DNA of 12,106 bases from Trueperaceae bacterium (GTDB lineage Bacteria > Deinococcota > Deinococci > Deinococcales > Trueperaceae): contig JAGXHO010000180.1 in the NCBI GenBank assembly GCA_024636105.1, forward strand, positions 1-12,106, in the 5' to 3' direction. The position numbers were made by a program, and so were the translations under genes. Shown here piece after piece: positions 1 through 5,898 of this stretch. Within the stretch, counting starts at the first letter, position 1; every line of letters begins with the position of its first letter. The notes beneath the pieces were generated by a model, which did not search any database, was not told the DNA's origin, and worked only from the letters and a program-made list of their open reading frames with translations.

Positions 1-536
1 ACGGCGACGACCTCGCCGTCGCGAGCACCACCGTCGACGTACCGACCGGGGCGATCGGCTTCGTCGTCGACGCCCTGCGGATCGAGGTCCCGTCCGACCT
101 GCCGGCGGGCGCGTACGTGCTCGACGTCGTCGCTCGCGGCGACGGTCTCGAGACCACGGCGACGCGCGACGTGTCCGTCGAGGGGGTCGCCAGCGCGTTC
201 CGGCAGTTGGTCGGTCGCGGTCTGGTGCCGACCTCCTTGGATACCGGTCAGGCGCTGGTCGCCGAGCGCGACCTGGCGCTCGGCGACCCCGCCCTGCTCG
301 ATCGGCTCGTGCAGGAGCTGCAGCTCGCGGCGCCGGCCGCCGGCGACGTGCTCCCGGCCATCGAGGAGGGGCGCTTCGCGGGCCTCGACGGTGGCGAGGC
401 CTTCGCGACGAGCGGACCCGACGACGTCGCCGCGTTCTTGGCGCACCTGGTCGCGAGCGGTGCGCGCGACTCGAGCTTCGCGTTCGTCGATGCCTACGCG
501 CAGTGGATCGTGGACGGAGCGCCGGAAGCGCCCTGA
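1..536 (+). CDS. C-terminal part of an unrecognised protein (5' truncated)
   Basis: The frame is open from the window edge (first full codon at base 3) to TGA at 534-536, giving about 177 residues, so the real start lies upstream. I do not recognise the family. The first ~55 residues look beta-rich, with alternating hydrophobic and polar positions and the motif 'VPSDLPAGAYVLDVVARG', which resembles an Ig-like or carbohydrate-binding-type strand pattern of a secreted or surface protein. The remainder looks helical (LVQELQLAAP, VAAFLAHLVASG). The C-terminus has no membrane helix and no sortase motif. GTG at 117 is an internal in-frame codon; nothing suggests it is a true start, because the frame continues with similar composition upstream. 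The gene converges on the TraB-family gene with 19 bp between stop codons. Coding status is fairly secure from the long frame and GC-rich third positions; function is unknown. Confidence 0.7.
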   Translation, partial: GDDLAVASTTVDVPTGAIGFVVDALRIEVPSDLPAGAYVLDVVARGDGLETTATRDVSVEGVASAFRQLVGRGLVPTSLDTGQALVAERDLALGDPALLDRLVQELQLAAPAAGDVLPAIEEGRFAGLDGGEAFATSGPDDVAAFLAHLVASGARDSSFAFVDAYAQWIVDGAPEAP

Positions 537-544
537 CGGGGCGC
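528..544. terminator. Small hairpin at convergent gene ends
   Basis: A 6-bp perfect stem (GCGCCC at 528-533 with GGGCGC at 539-544) has a 5-nt loop holding the TGA stop of the left-hand gene. It sits between convergent stop codons, so it could end transcripts from either side. No T-run follows on either strand. In DNA this GC-rich a 6-bp stem can occur by chance, so the call is weak. Confidence 0.25.
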
Positions 545-555
545 CCCCGAACGGG

Positions 556-1800
556 TCAGTTGAGCAGGCGCTCGGCGATGCGGAAGCCGCCGGCGTAGGT
601 GCCGATCACCGAACCGAGCGTGGCCAAGCCGAAGACCAGCAGGGTGCGCGCGGCCCGGTTCGTCCACCAACCCTTGGGCGACGTGACGTCGCGGCGCAGC
701 GACACCAGGTCGCCGACCTGCGGCCGGCGGAGCGCCAGCTCGACGCCCGCCGCGACGAACCCGGCGCCGATGAACGGGTTGAGCGACGTGAACGGGGCCG
801 CCAAGGCGGTGGCGAGCACCGTGAGCGGATGGCCGAGCGCGATGACCACGCCGAGACCGGCCAGCCCGCCGTTGAGGATCGTCCAATCGAGCAACAACCG
901 CCACCCGAGGTCGGGCTCGCGCGCGAAGCCGATGGCGAACCCGGTCAGGACCAGAGCCACGAGCGCCCACGGGGCCCAGCGCTGCCACGCCCCGGGTTTC
1001 GGCGTCGTGCGCAACGCCGCGAGTCGCTCGCGGGTCGCACCCGGGCCAGGGTCGGGCTCGTCCAGCGCGGCGGCGAGGCCGGCGAGGTGGCCGGCGCCGA
1101 TCACGACGAGGACCGATGCCGGACGCGACCCGGCGGCGTCCGCGGCCGCGAGCTCCTGGCGCAGCCGCAGCGCCATGTAGCGATCGCGCTCGGCGATGAG
1201 CGGTTCGAAGACGCGCGCCTCGTCCTCGGCGAACTCGGCGAACGTGCTCGCGAGCACGTCGCCCTCCTTGAGGCGCTCGATCTCCGCCTCAGCGACGGGC
1301 TGGCGGTTGAGCACGCTGCCGACGACGCCCGCGAGCAGGGTCGCGCGCTGCCACCACGGGACGTTCGCCACCACCCGCCGCAGCGTGGTGCCGAGGTCGC
1401 GGTCGACGAGCCACAGGCGCGCGCCGCGCGCCTTGGTCGCGGCGATGGCGGCGCGCATCTCGGCGCCCGGCTCGATGCCGAGCTGGTCGGCGAGGCGCTG
1501 CTGGAAGGCGCCGAGCGCGAGGCTCACGGCCACCATGCCGAGCTTCTTCTGCCGCCAGGCGTCGAGGAGGTCGAGGCGCGCGAACGCCTTGGCGTCGTCC
1601 AGGGCGGCGTACCGCCCGGCGTCGAGCTCGATCGCCACGGCGTCGGGGGCGTCCCGTTCGATCGTTTCGCGCACCTCCTCGGCGCTGCGGCGCGAGACGT
1701 GGGCGGTGCCCAGGAGCGTGACCTGGGTGCCGCCGACGTCGAGCACGCGGCGCGGGCCGTCGACCGGACCCGTGGGGGTGGCGGGAGTGGGGAGCGTCAT
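556..1800 (-). CDS. TraB/PrgY-family membrane protein
   Basis: This 414-residue protein matches the TraB/PrgY (pheromone-shutdown-like) family, related to the GumN/TIKI metalloprotease-like fold. Visible family marks are GTAHVS at residues 31-36, the acidic 'AIELD' at 56-60, an E-R-D-xx-M region at ~204-209 and GAGH at 235-238. The Glu and His residues are the proposed metal ligands of the fold. The C-terminal third is hydrophobic, with likely membrane helices at ~275-292, 308-350 (two) and 387-405, typical of the bacterial and archaeal TraB form. PrgY in Enterococcus lowers peptide pheromone activity; the role in most bacteria, including this one, is unknown. Translation starts at ATG 1798-1800, chosen because a TAGACT -10 box ends 7 nt before it and there is no Shine-Dalgarno sequence, which fits a leaderless mRNA. 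It is divergent from the histidine kinase (52 bp between start codons). Confidence 0.85.
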   Translation of the reverse strand: MTLPTPATPTGPVDGPRRVLDVGGTQVTLLGTAHVSRRSAEEVRETIERDAPDAVAIELDAGRYAALDDAKAFARLDLLDAWRQKKLGMVAVSLALGAFQQRLADQLGIEPGAEMRAAIAATKARGARLWLVDRDLGTTLRRVVANVPWWQRATLLAGVVGSVLNRQPVAEAEIERLKEGDVLASTFAEFAEDEARVFEPLIAERDRYMALRLRQELAAADAAGSRPASVLVVIGAGHLAGLAAALDEPDPGPGATRERLAALRTTPKPGAWQRWAPWALVALVLTGFAIGFAREPDLGWRLLLDWTILNGGLAGLGVVIALGHPLTVLATALAAPFTSLNPFIGAGFVAAGVELALRRPQVGDLVSLRRDVTSPKGWWTNRAARTLLVFGLATLGSVIGTYAGGFRIAERLLN

Positions 1801-1807
1801 GGGCGCG

Positions 1808-1813
1808 AGTCTA
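1808..1813 (-). promoter_or_regulatory. -10 box of a leaderless promoter for the TraB-family gene
   Basis: TAGACT (minus strand) matches TANNNT and ends exactly 7 nt before the ATG at 1800. Transcription from it would begin at or next to the start codon. No purine-rich ribosome binding site and no clear TTGACA-like -35 element is visible. The same geometry recurs at the kinase and zapE starts, which raises confidence. Confidence 0.55.
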
Positions 1814-1839
1814 CCGCCGGGTCCCGCCCGACGCCCGGC

Positions 1840-1845
1840 TACGAT
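1840..1845 (+). promoter_or_regulatory. -10 box of a leaderless promoter for the histidine kinase
   Basis: TACGAT fits TANNNT and ends 7 nt before ATG 1853-1855. No Shine-Dalgarno sequence precedes that ATG. An earlier in-frame ATG at 1844 overlaps this box, so the box argues for 1853 as the true start. A -35 element is not evident. Confidence 0.5.
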
Positions 1846-1852
1846 GGACCCG

Positions 1853-3691
1853 ATGATGCCATGGCCCCCCGAGAGCCTCGCGGCGGCCGCCGCGTCCCTG
1901 CACGCGCAGGTCCGCTGGGCGCGGATCTGGCTGCCCGCGCTGATCGTCGGGGTCGTGTTGCTGCATCAGCTCGTCGTGGTGCCAGCGGCGCCCGAGGCGG
2001 TGCGCTTCTGGGTGCAGCTGTTGTTCTACGCGATCTTGGGTCCGGCGGTGACCTTCGTCGTCCTCGACCGCATCGCCGAGGCGCTGCTGGAGCGCGAGAA
2101 GGCGCAACACGAGCTGCAACGCCTCTACGGCGAGTTGCGCGACAGCTACGCGGTCCTGGGTGCGCTGCAGCGCATCACCGAGCGCTTCGCGGCCGCCCCC
2201 GACCTCGAGACGGCGGTGCGCGCCGCCGCCGCTGGGGTGCGTGAGGCGACCGGGGCGCGGGCGGCCGCCGTCGTGCTCGGGCAGCGCGCGCTGGCCGTAG
2301 ACGCGGCGGCCGGGTACCGCGCCGAGGAGGTCACGGCCCACGCGCTGGCCGCCGATCGCGCAGCCGCGGACGCGGGCGCTCCACCGCCGTGGTCCGGTTC
2401 CGAGGTCGTGCTCACCGTACCCATGGCCTGGGGCGGGCGCCACGAGGGCGTGGTGTGGGCCTGCTTCGACGCACCGCCCGACGCGCAGCAGCAGGAGACG
2501 TTGGCGATCGTGGCGGCGGACTTCGCGGCTTCGGCCGAGGCGGTGCAGGGGCGCACCCGCGACCTGCTCACGCTGTTCGAGGTCGACCGCAGCATCCGGG
2601 CCGAGGGCAACCTCGCGCGCCTACTCGACAGCCTCCTCACGCGCATGGCCGCACGGGTCGGCGCCACGGGCGCCGGCGTGTACCTGAACGACGACGAGGG
2701 GGCGTTGGAGCTCCGTGCGGCGGTGGGCGACGCCGGCCGGGCGGCCTTGGCGGCGCCGGTGCCGCCGATGCGGTCGGGCGAAGGGCCGGTCGGGCGCGCG
2801 CTCGCCGCCCGCGAGAGCGTCGTCGTCCGCGCGCTCGACGACCAGGAGCGCCGGGCCGGTGGACCGCTGTTCGCGGGTGCTGGCTCCGCGACGCTCCTGC
2901 CGCTCGTCGTGGGTGAACCGACGGCCGCGGCGCTCGGGGTCGTCGTCCTCACCCACCCCGAGCCGGACCGCTTCGACGACGTGAGCCTCCCGTTCCTGAC
3001 GCTCCTGGCCAACCAGGTGGCGCTGGCCGTGCGCAACGCCGATGCCTACCTACAGGCGGAGGAGCTGGCGATCGCCGAGGAGCGGGCGCGGATCGCGCGC
3101 GAGATCCACGACGGGGTGGCGCAGTCGTTGGCGTTCGCCGCGCTCAAGCTCGACCTGGTCTCGCGGCTGTTCGCCAAGGACCCGGTCAAGGCCGACGCCG
3201 AGCTCCGGCGCGCCAAGGAGACGATCCGCGAGATGATCCGCGAGGTTCGTCGCAGCATCTTCGCGCTCCGCCCGGTCGACCTGGAGCGCTTCGGTTTGAT
3301 CGAGACGCTGCGGCGGTACGCGATCGACTTCGGGCAGCAGAACGACGTGGCCGTCCAGGTCGACATGGCGCCCTTGGGTGAGCTCTCGCTGAAGTCCGAG
3401 ACGGTGCTCTTCCGCACCTTCCAGGAGGCGATGAACAACGTCGCCAAGCACGCCCGAGCGCGATCGGTGCGGGTGGCGCTCGAGGCCGCCGATGACGGCG
3501 ACGGCATCGTCCTCTGCGTCGACGACGACGGCCTCGGGTTCGCGCCCGACGAGGTGAGCGATCGCGTCACGTCGGCCGGCGGGCTCGGCCTGCGCCAGAT
3601 GGCCGAGCGGGTCGCCCAGCGCGGCGGGCACCTAGACGTCGTCAGCGCGCCCGGCCAGGGAACGAAGGTGCGGGTGCGGGTCCCCCGCTGA
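1853..3691 (+). CDS. Membrane sensor histidine kinase, HisKA_3 (NarL/DesK-type) with two GAF-like regions
   Basis: This 612-residue kinase autophosphorylates a His and should pass the phosphate to a NarL/LuxR-type response regulator. Order of parts: two membrane helices (~27-43 and ~53-71), a charged amphipathic linker (~72-105), a diverged GAF-like region (~108-232), a second GAF-like region (~240-395), the HisKA_3 dimerisation helix with 'ARIAREIHDGVAQSLA' (phospho-acceptor His419), and a HATPase_c domain. The ATPase N box is FQEAMNNVAKHA (523-534), the G1 box DDDGLGF (557-563) and the G2 box GGLGLRQMAERV (577-588). The periplasmic loop between the helices is only ~10 residues, so sensing is probably cytoplasmic through the GAF regions or within the membrane. 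Start 1853 is preferred over 1844 because of the -10 spacing. No response regulator is encoded in the window, so the partner is unlinked or lies elsewhere. The last codons and the stop form a strong hairpin. Confidence 0.92.
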   Translation: MMPWPPESLAAAAASLHAQVRWARIWLPALIVGVVLLHQLVVVPAAPEAVRFWVQLLFYAILGPAVTFVVLDRIAEALLEREKAQHELQRLYGELRDSYAVLGALQRITERFAAAPDLETAVRAAAAGVREATGARAAAVVLGQRALAVDAAAGYRAEEVTAHALAADRAAADAGAPPPWSGSEVVLTVPMAWGGRHEGVVWACFDAPPDAQQQETLAIVAADFAASAEAVQGRTRDLLTLFEVDRSIRAEGNLARLLDSLLTRMAARVGATGAGVYLNDDEGALELRAAVGDAGRAALAAPVPPMRSGEGPVGRALAARESVVVRALDDQERRAGGPLFAGAGSATLLPLVVGEPTAAALGVVVLTHPEPDRFDDVSLPFLTLLANQVALAVRNADAYLQAEELAIAEERARIAREIHDGVAQSLAFAALKLDLVSRLFAKDPVKADAELRRAKETIREMIREVRRSIFALRPVDLERFGLIETLRRYAIDFGQQNDVAVQVDMAPLGELSLKSETVLFRTFQEAMNNVAKHARARSVRVALEAADDGDGIVLCVDDDGLGFAPDEVSDRVTSAGGLGLRQMAERVAQRGGHLDVVSAPGQGTKVRVRVPR

Positions 3692-3710
3692 GGGGGTCCC
3701 GCACCCGCAC
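3668..3710. terminator. Long hairpin enclosing the kinase stop codon
   Basis: Two 19-nt arms (3668-3686 and 3692-3710) pair over 18 positions with one T:T mismatch. The 5-nt loop GCTGA (3687-3691) contains the kinase stop codon. It lies between the convergent kinase and rpmE genes and is symmetric, so it could act on both transcripts. Neither side has a T-run, so if it ends transcription it does so without the classical U tract; it may instead protect 3' ends from exonucleases. The left arm also encodes the kinase C-terminal residues VRVRVPR. Confidence 0.65.
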
Positions 3711-3736
3711 GCGATCGCTCAGGTGCGCTCGGCGAT

Positions 3737-3949
3737 CTACTTGGTGCGGTAGCTGGTGCCGAACCGCTTCTGGAACTTCTCGACGCGGCCCTCGGTGTCG
3801 ATGAAGCGCTGTTGACCGGTGTAGAACGGGTGGTTGCCCGACCAGACGTCGACGTGCACCTCGGCGCGCGTGCTGTACGTCTCGAGCACCACCTGGCCCT
3901 CGCAGACGACCTTGCAGGGCACCATCTTGGGGTGGATGTTCTTCTTCAT
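3737..3949 (-). CDS. rpmE: 50S ribosomal protein L31
   Basis: A 70-residue L31 (bL31), part of the large subunit near the intersubunit bridge to the small subunit. The family pattern is clear: [14 protein letters not shown] at the N-terminus, [18 protein letters not shown] (32-49), [14 protein letters not shown] (51-64). The zinc-binding type of L31 has four Cys. Here Cys12 and Cys16 remain, but the second pair is replaced by Trp36-Ser37-Gly38-Asn39, so a normal zinc ribbon cannot form. This matches, from memory, the W-S-G form of Deinococcus rather than the four-Cys Thermus form. The start ATG (3947-3949) has a strong GGAGG at 3955-3959, 5 nt away. It lies downstream of sufE on the same strand with 134 bp between them, holding its own promoter and leader. 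Confidence 0.97.
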   Translation of the reverse strand: MKKNIHPKMVPCKVVCEGQVVLETYSTRAEVHVDVWSGNHPFYTGQQRFIDTEGRVEKFQKRFGTSYRTK

Positions 3950-4010
3950 CGTGTCCTCCGTGGGCGCCGACGGACCGCGCCCGGGGCACGGACGGGGGTC
4001 GTGCCCGAAC
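3950..4010 (-). promoter_or_regulatory. Structured rpmE leader with two hairpins and Shine-Dalgarno
   Basis: Read on the minus strand, the predicted 61-nt leader holds two perfect hairpins and then the ribosome binding site. The first pairs 4000-4006 with 3984-3990 (7 bp, 9-nt loop). The second pairs 3977-3982 with 3962-3967 (6 bp, 9-nt loop). GGAGG (3955-3959) follows the second stem by 2 nt. A UCCGUG stretch at the first loop and stem junction is complementary to CACGGA, which overlaps the Shine-Dalgarno sequence; the second loop also has UCCGU. That offers an alternative fold masking the binding site. L31 genes in several phyla carry autoregulatory leaders (the L31 RNA motifs); that this is an unrelated equivalent is inference. 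Confidence 0.4.
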
Positions 4011-4016
4011 CGAACG

Positions 4017-4022
4017 AGCGTA
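4017..4022 (-). promoter_or_regulatory. Candidate -10 box for rpmE
   Basis: TACGCT on the minus strand fits TANNNT. A start about 7 nt downstream would be near 4010, giving a ~61-nt leader with two hairpins and a Shine-Dalgarno sequence. No TTGACA-like -35 is seen; the -35 position falls inside the 23-bp palindrome at 4026-4048. Confidence 0.35.
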
Positions 4023-4025
4023 GCA

Positions 4026-4048
4026 CACACCCGCGCAGCGCGGGTGTG
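4026..4048. repeat. 23-bp palindrome between sufE and rpmE
   Basis: CACACCCGCGC (4026-4036) and its exact inverse complement (4038-4048) flank a single central A. It lies 36 bp past the sufE stop and just upstream of the rpmE -10 candidate. As RNA it would form a ~9-bp stem with a 5-nt loop, so it may end the sufE transcript, although no U-run follows. As DNA it overlaps the expected -35 position for rpmE and could be an operator. The sequence cannot decide between these. Confidence 0.6.
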
Positions 4049-4083
4049 GCTCGAACGCACGCTTCGCGGAGGTCGCCCCGCGA

Positions 4084-4548
4084 TCAGGCGCCGGGTTCGC
4101 CCCCCGATACCGGGTCACTGGCGTTGCGCACCTGCCGCTGAACCCGCGCGAGGATCGCGGTCATGCCGCGCAGGCGCAGCGGCGAGATCGCCTTCGCCAA
4201 GCCCAGCGCGTCCGCGAAGTCGCCGGGCACGGCGAGCACCTCCGCGGCGGTGGCGCCGTCGAGGCCGGCGTGCAGGACGCCGGCGAAGCCACGGGTGGTG
4301 GGCGATTCCTCCGGCGCGTCGAAGTGCAGGCGCACGCGGCCGTCCGTGCCGACCTCGGTCGCGACGAAGAAGGGCGTCTGGCACTCCGTGACCCGCTCGA
4401 ACAGGTCGGGGCGGTCGCGGAGGGCCTCCGGAAGCGGTGGCAGGGCGTCGGCGTGCTCGAGGAGCAGGTCGAGGGCGAGCGCCGCCGGCACGGCGCGGAA
4501 GGCCGCGACCACCGCGGCGAGGCGTTCTGGGAGGGCGGAGGCAGGCAT
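4084..4548 (-). CDS. sufE: SufE-family cysteine desulfuration protein
   Basis: This 154-residue protein fits SufE, which accepts sulfur from the desulfurase SufS as a persulfide and hands it to the Suf Fe-S scaffold. The acceptor Cys is Cys56 in '[15 protein letters not shown]', and other family features are [18 protein letters not shown] (81-98) and [16 protein letters not shown] (121-136). Length is typical (SufE is ~140 residues). The start ATG (4546-4548) is chosen because it begins the family homology and a TATCCT -10 box ends 6 nt before it without a Shine-Dalgarno sequence. The frame continues upstream, but that part lies inside aroA on the other strand and is a shadow. No sufS, sufB, sufC or sufD lies nearby, so the gene is detached from a Suf operon here. 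CsdE would be the alternative name. Confidence 0.88.
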   Translation of the reverse strand: MPASALPERLAAVVAAFRAVPAALALDLLLEHADALPPLPEALRDRPDLFERVTECQTPFFVATEVGTDGRVRLHFDAPEESPTTRGFAGVLHAGLDGATAAEVLAVPGDFADALGLAKAISPLRLRGMTAILARVQRQVRNASDPVSGGEPGA

Positions 4549-4554
4549 GGCCGC

Positions 4555-4560
4555 AGGATA
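4555..4560 (-). promoter_or_regulatory. -10 box of a leaderless promoter for sufE
   Basis: TATCCT (minus strand) ends 6 nt before the sufE ATG with no Shine-Dalgarno sequence between. A weak TGACCG at 4580-4585 could be a -35 (19-bp spacing), but it would overlap the aroA start codon. Confidence 0.45.
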
Positions 4561-4569
4561 CGGCGGTGC

Positions 4570-4575
4570 TACCCT
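4570..4575 (+). promoter_or_regulatory. Candidate -10 box for aroA
   Basis: TACCCT fits TANNNT and ends 9 nt before the aroA ATG. Transcription would start within about 3 nt of the ATG. A GAGG at 4576-4579, 5 nt before the ATG, would otherwise be a ribosome binding site; the two readings conflict, since the GAGG would not be in a transcript from this box. The only room between the sufE and aroA start codons is 36 bp. Confidence 0.35.
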
Positions 4576-4584
4576 GAGGCGGTC

Positions 4585-5898
4585 ATGCGCGCTTACCCCG
4601 ACCGCACCCTCATCGTCCCTCGTGGGCCCGTCGACGCCGTGGCGCGCGTGCCCGGGTCGAAGTCGATCACCAACCGGGCGCTCCTGGTGGCGGCGCTGGC
4701 CCGCGGTCCCTCCACCCTCACGGGCGCCCTCGTCGCCGATGACGCGGCGGTCATGGTCCGCGCCCTGAACGTCCTCGGCGCCGCCGTGCACCCCGACCCC
4801 GACGACCCCACGCGCATCGCCGTGGTCGGCGTCGACGGGCGCTGGTCGAGCACCGGCGCGGAGCTCGACCTCGCCCTCTCCGGCACCTCGCTGCGCTTCC
4901 TGACCGCGGCCGTCGCGCTCGGCCATGGCCGCTTCGTGCTCGACGGCGTCCACCGCATGCGGGAGCGTCCGGTCGGCGACCTGATCGGGGCGCTGCGCGG
5001 CCTCGGCGTCGACGCGCGCGCAGCCGGTGGCGACGCGTTCCCACCGGTGACCCTCCACGCGGACGGCCTCCCCGGCGGCACCACGCGCGTCGCCGGCGAT
5101 CGTTCGTCGCAGTTCCTCTCCGGGCTCCTCCTCGCCGCCCCGTACGCCCAGGGCACGTGCACCGTCGAGGTCGAGGGGGTGCTCCAGTCCAAGCCGTTCA
5201 TCGACCTGACGATCGCGGTGATGGGCGCGTTCGGGGTCGACGTCGCACGCGACGGGTACCGACGCTTCGAGGTCCGGCCGGCGCCGTACGTCGGACGGGG
5301 CTACGCGATCGAAGGGGACGCGATGGCCGCGGGGTACGCGTGGGGGGTGGCCGCGATGGCGGGCGGGCGCGTCCGGGTCGCCAACGTCGGCGCGGACTCG
5401 GCGCAGGGCGACAAGGCGTTGCTCGACGTGCTCGGTCGGATGGGGTGCGCGGTGGGATGGACCCCGAGCGCGTCGGAGGCCTCGCTGCCTGCGGGCGCCC
5501 GGCTGCGCGGCGGCACCTTCGACCTCAATGACCTCCCCGACCAAGCGCAGACGCTCGCGGTGCTCGCGCTCGCCGCCGACGCGCCGGTGCGCATCGTCAA
5601 CGTCGGCAACCTGCGCATCAAGGAGACCGACCGGCTCCACGCGCTCGCGGTGGAGCTCCGCAAGTTCGGCGCGCGGGTCGAGGAGCTCGACGACGCGCTC
5701 ACCATCGAGCCGATCGAGGCGCCGCCGGCGAGGGTCGAAGTCGACACCTACGGCGACCACCGCATGGCGATGGCGTTCGCGCTCGCCGGCGCGCGCTGGC
5801 CCGGCGTGCACGTGCGCGACCCAGGCTGCGTAGCCAAGACGTACCCGGGCTTCTTCGACGACCTGAGCGCCTGGGGCGTCGGCGTGGAGGCGGCGTGA
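4585..5898 (+). CDS. aroA: 3-phosphoshikimate 1-carboxyvinyltransferase (EPSP synthase)
   Basis: AroA joins phosphoenolpyruvate and shikimate-3-phosphate to make EPSP, the sixth step of the shikimate pathway to aromatic amino acids, in the cytoplasm. The 437-residue length is typical. Family landmarks in order: PGSKSITNRALLVAALA (23-39), SGTSLRFL (99-106), RMRERPVGDLI (124-134), GDRSSQFLSGLLLAAP (171-186), SKPFIDLTI (202-210), the catalytic Asp in LNDLPDQAQ (Asp319), RIKETDRLHALAVELRKFG (344-362), DTYGDHRMAMAFAL (387-400) and DPGCVAKTYPGFF (412-424). At the position matching Pro101 of the E. coli enzyme there is Phe105, and the usual NAG before the Gly-Thr is LSG; such forms are common outside the classical class I enzymes. 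ATG 4585 is the first start that fits the family. The stop overlaps the cmk start by 4 nt, so the two genes are probably translationally coupled. Confidence 0.97.
   Translation: MRAYPDRTLIVPRGPVDAVARVPGSKSITNRALLVAALARGPSTLTGALVADDAAVMVRALNVLGAAVHPDPDDPTRIAVVGVDGRWSSTGAELDLALSGTSLRFLTAAVALGHGRFVLDGVHRMRERPVGDLIGALRGLGVDARAAGGDAFPPVTLHADGLPGGTTRVAGDRSSQFLSGLLLAAPYAQGTCTVEVEGVLQSKPFIDLTIAVMGAFGVDVARDGYRRFEVRPAPYVGRGYAIEGDAMAAGYAWGVAAMAGGRVRVANVGADSAQGDKALLDVLGRMGCAVGWTPSASEASLPAGARLRGGTFDLNDLPDQAQTLAVLALAADAPVRIVNVGNLRIKETDRLHALAVELRKFGARVEELDDALTIEPIEAPPARVEVDTYGDHRMAMAFALAGARWPGVHVRDPGCVAKTYPGFFDDLSAWGVGVEAA

Noticed and set aside
1196..1852. Upstream extension of the histidine kinase frame
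   Set aside because: It lies antisense to the TraB-family gene and has a Ser/Arg-rich shadow composition. The promoter box and the membrane helices place the start at 1853.
391..2244. Long + strand open frame (617 codons) across the TraB-family gene
   Set aside because: It is antisense to a clear TraB-family protein, has Arg/Gly/Ala-rich composition without motifs, and reflects high GC content.
4084..5811. Long minus-strand open frame covering aroA, in frame with sufE
   Set aside because: Only the last 154 residues match a family (SufE). The rest is antisense to aroA, and a promoter box sits right before the internal ATG 4548.
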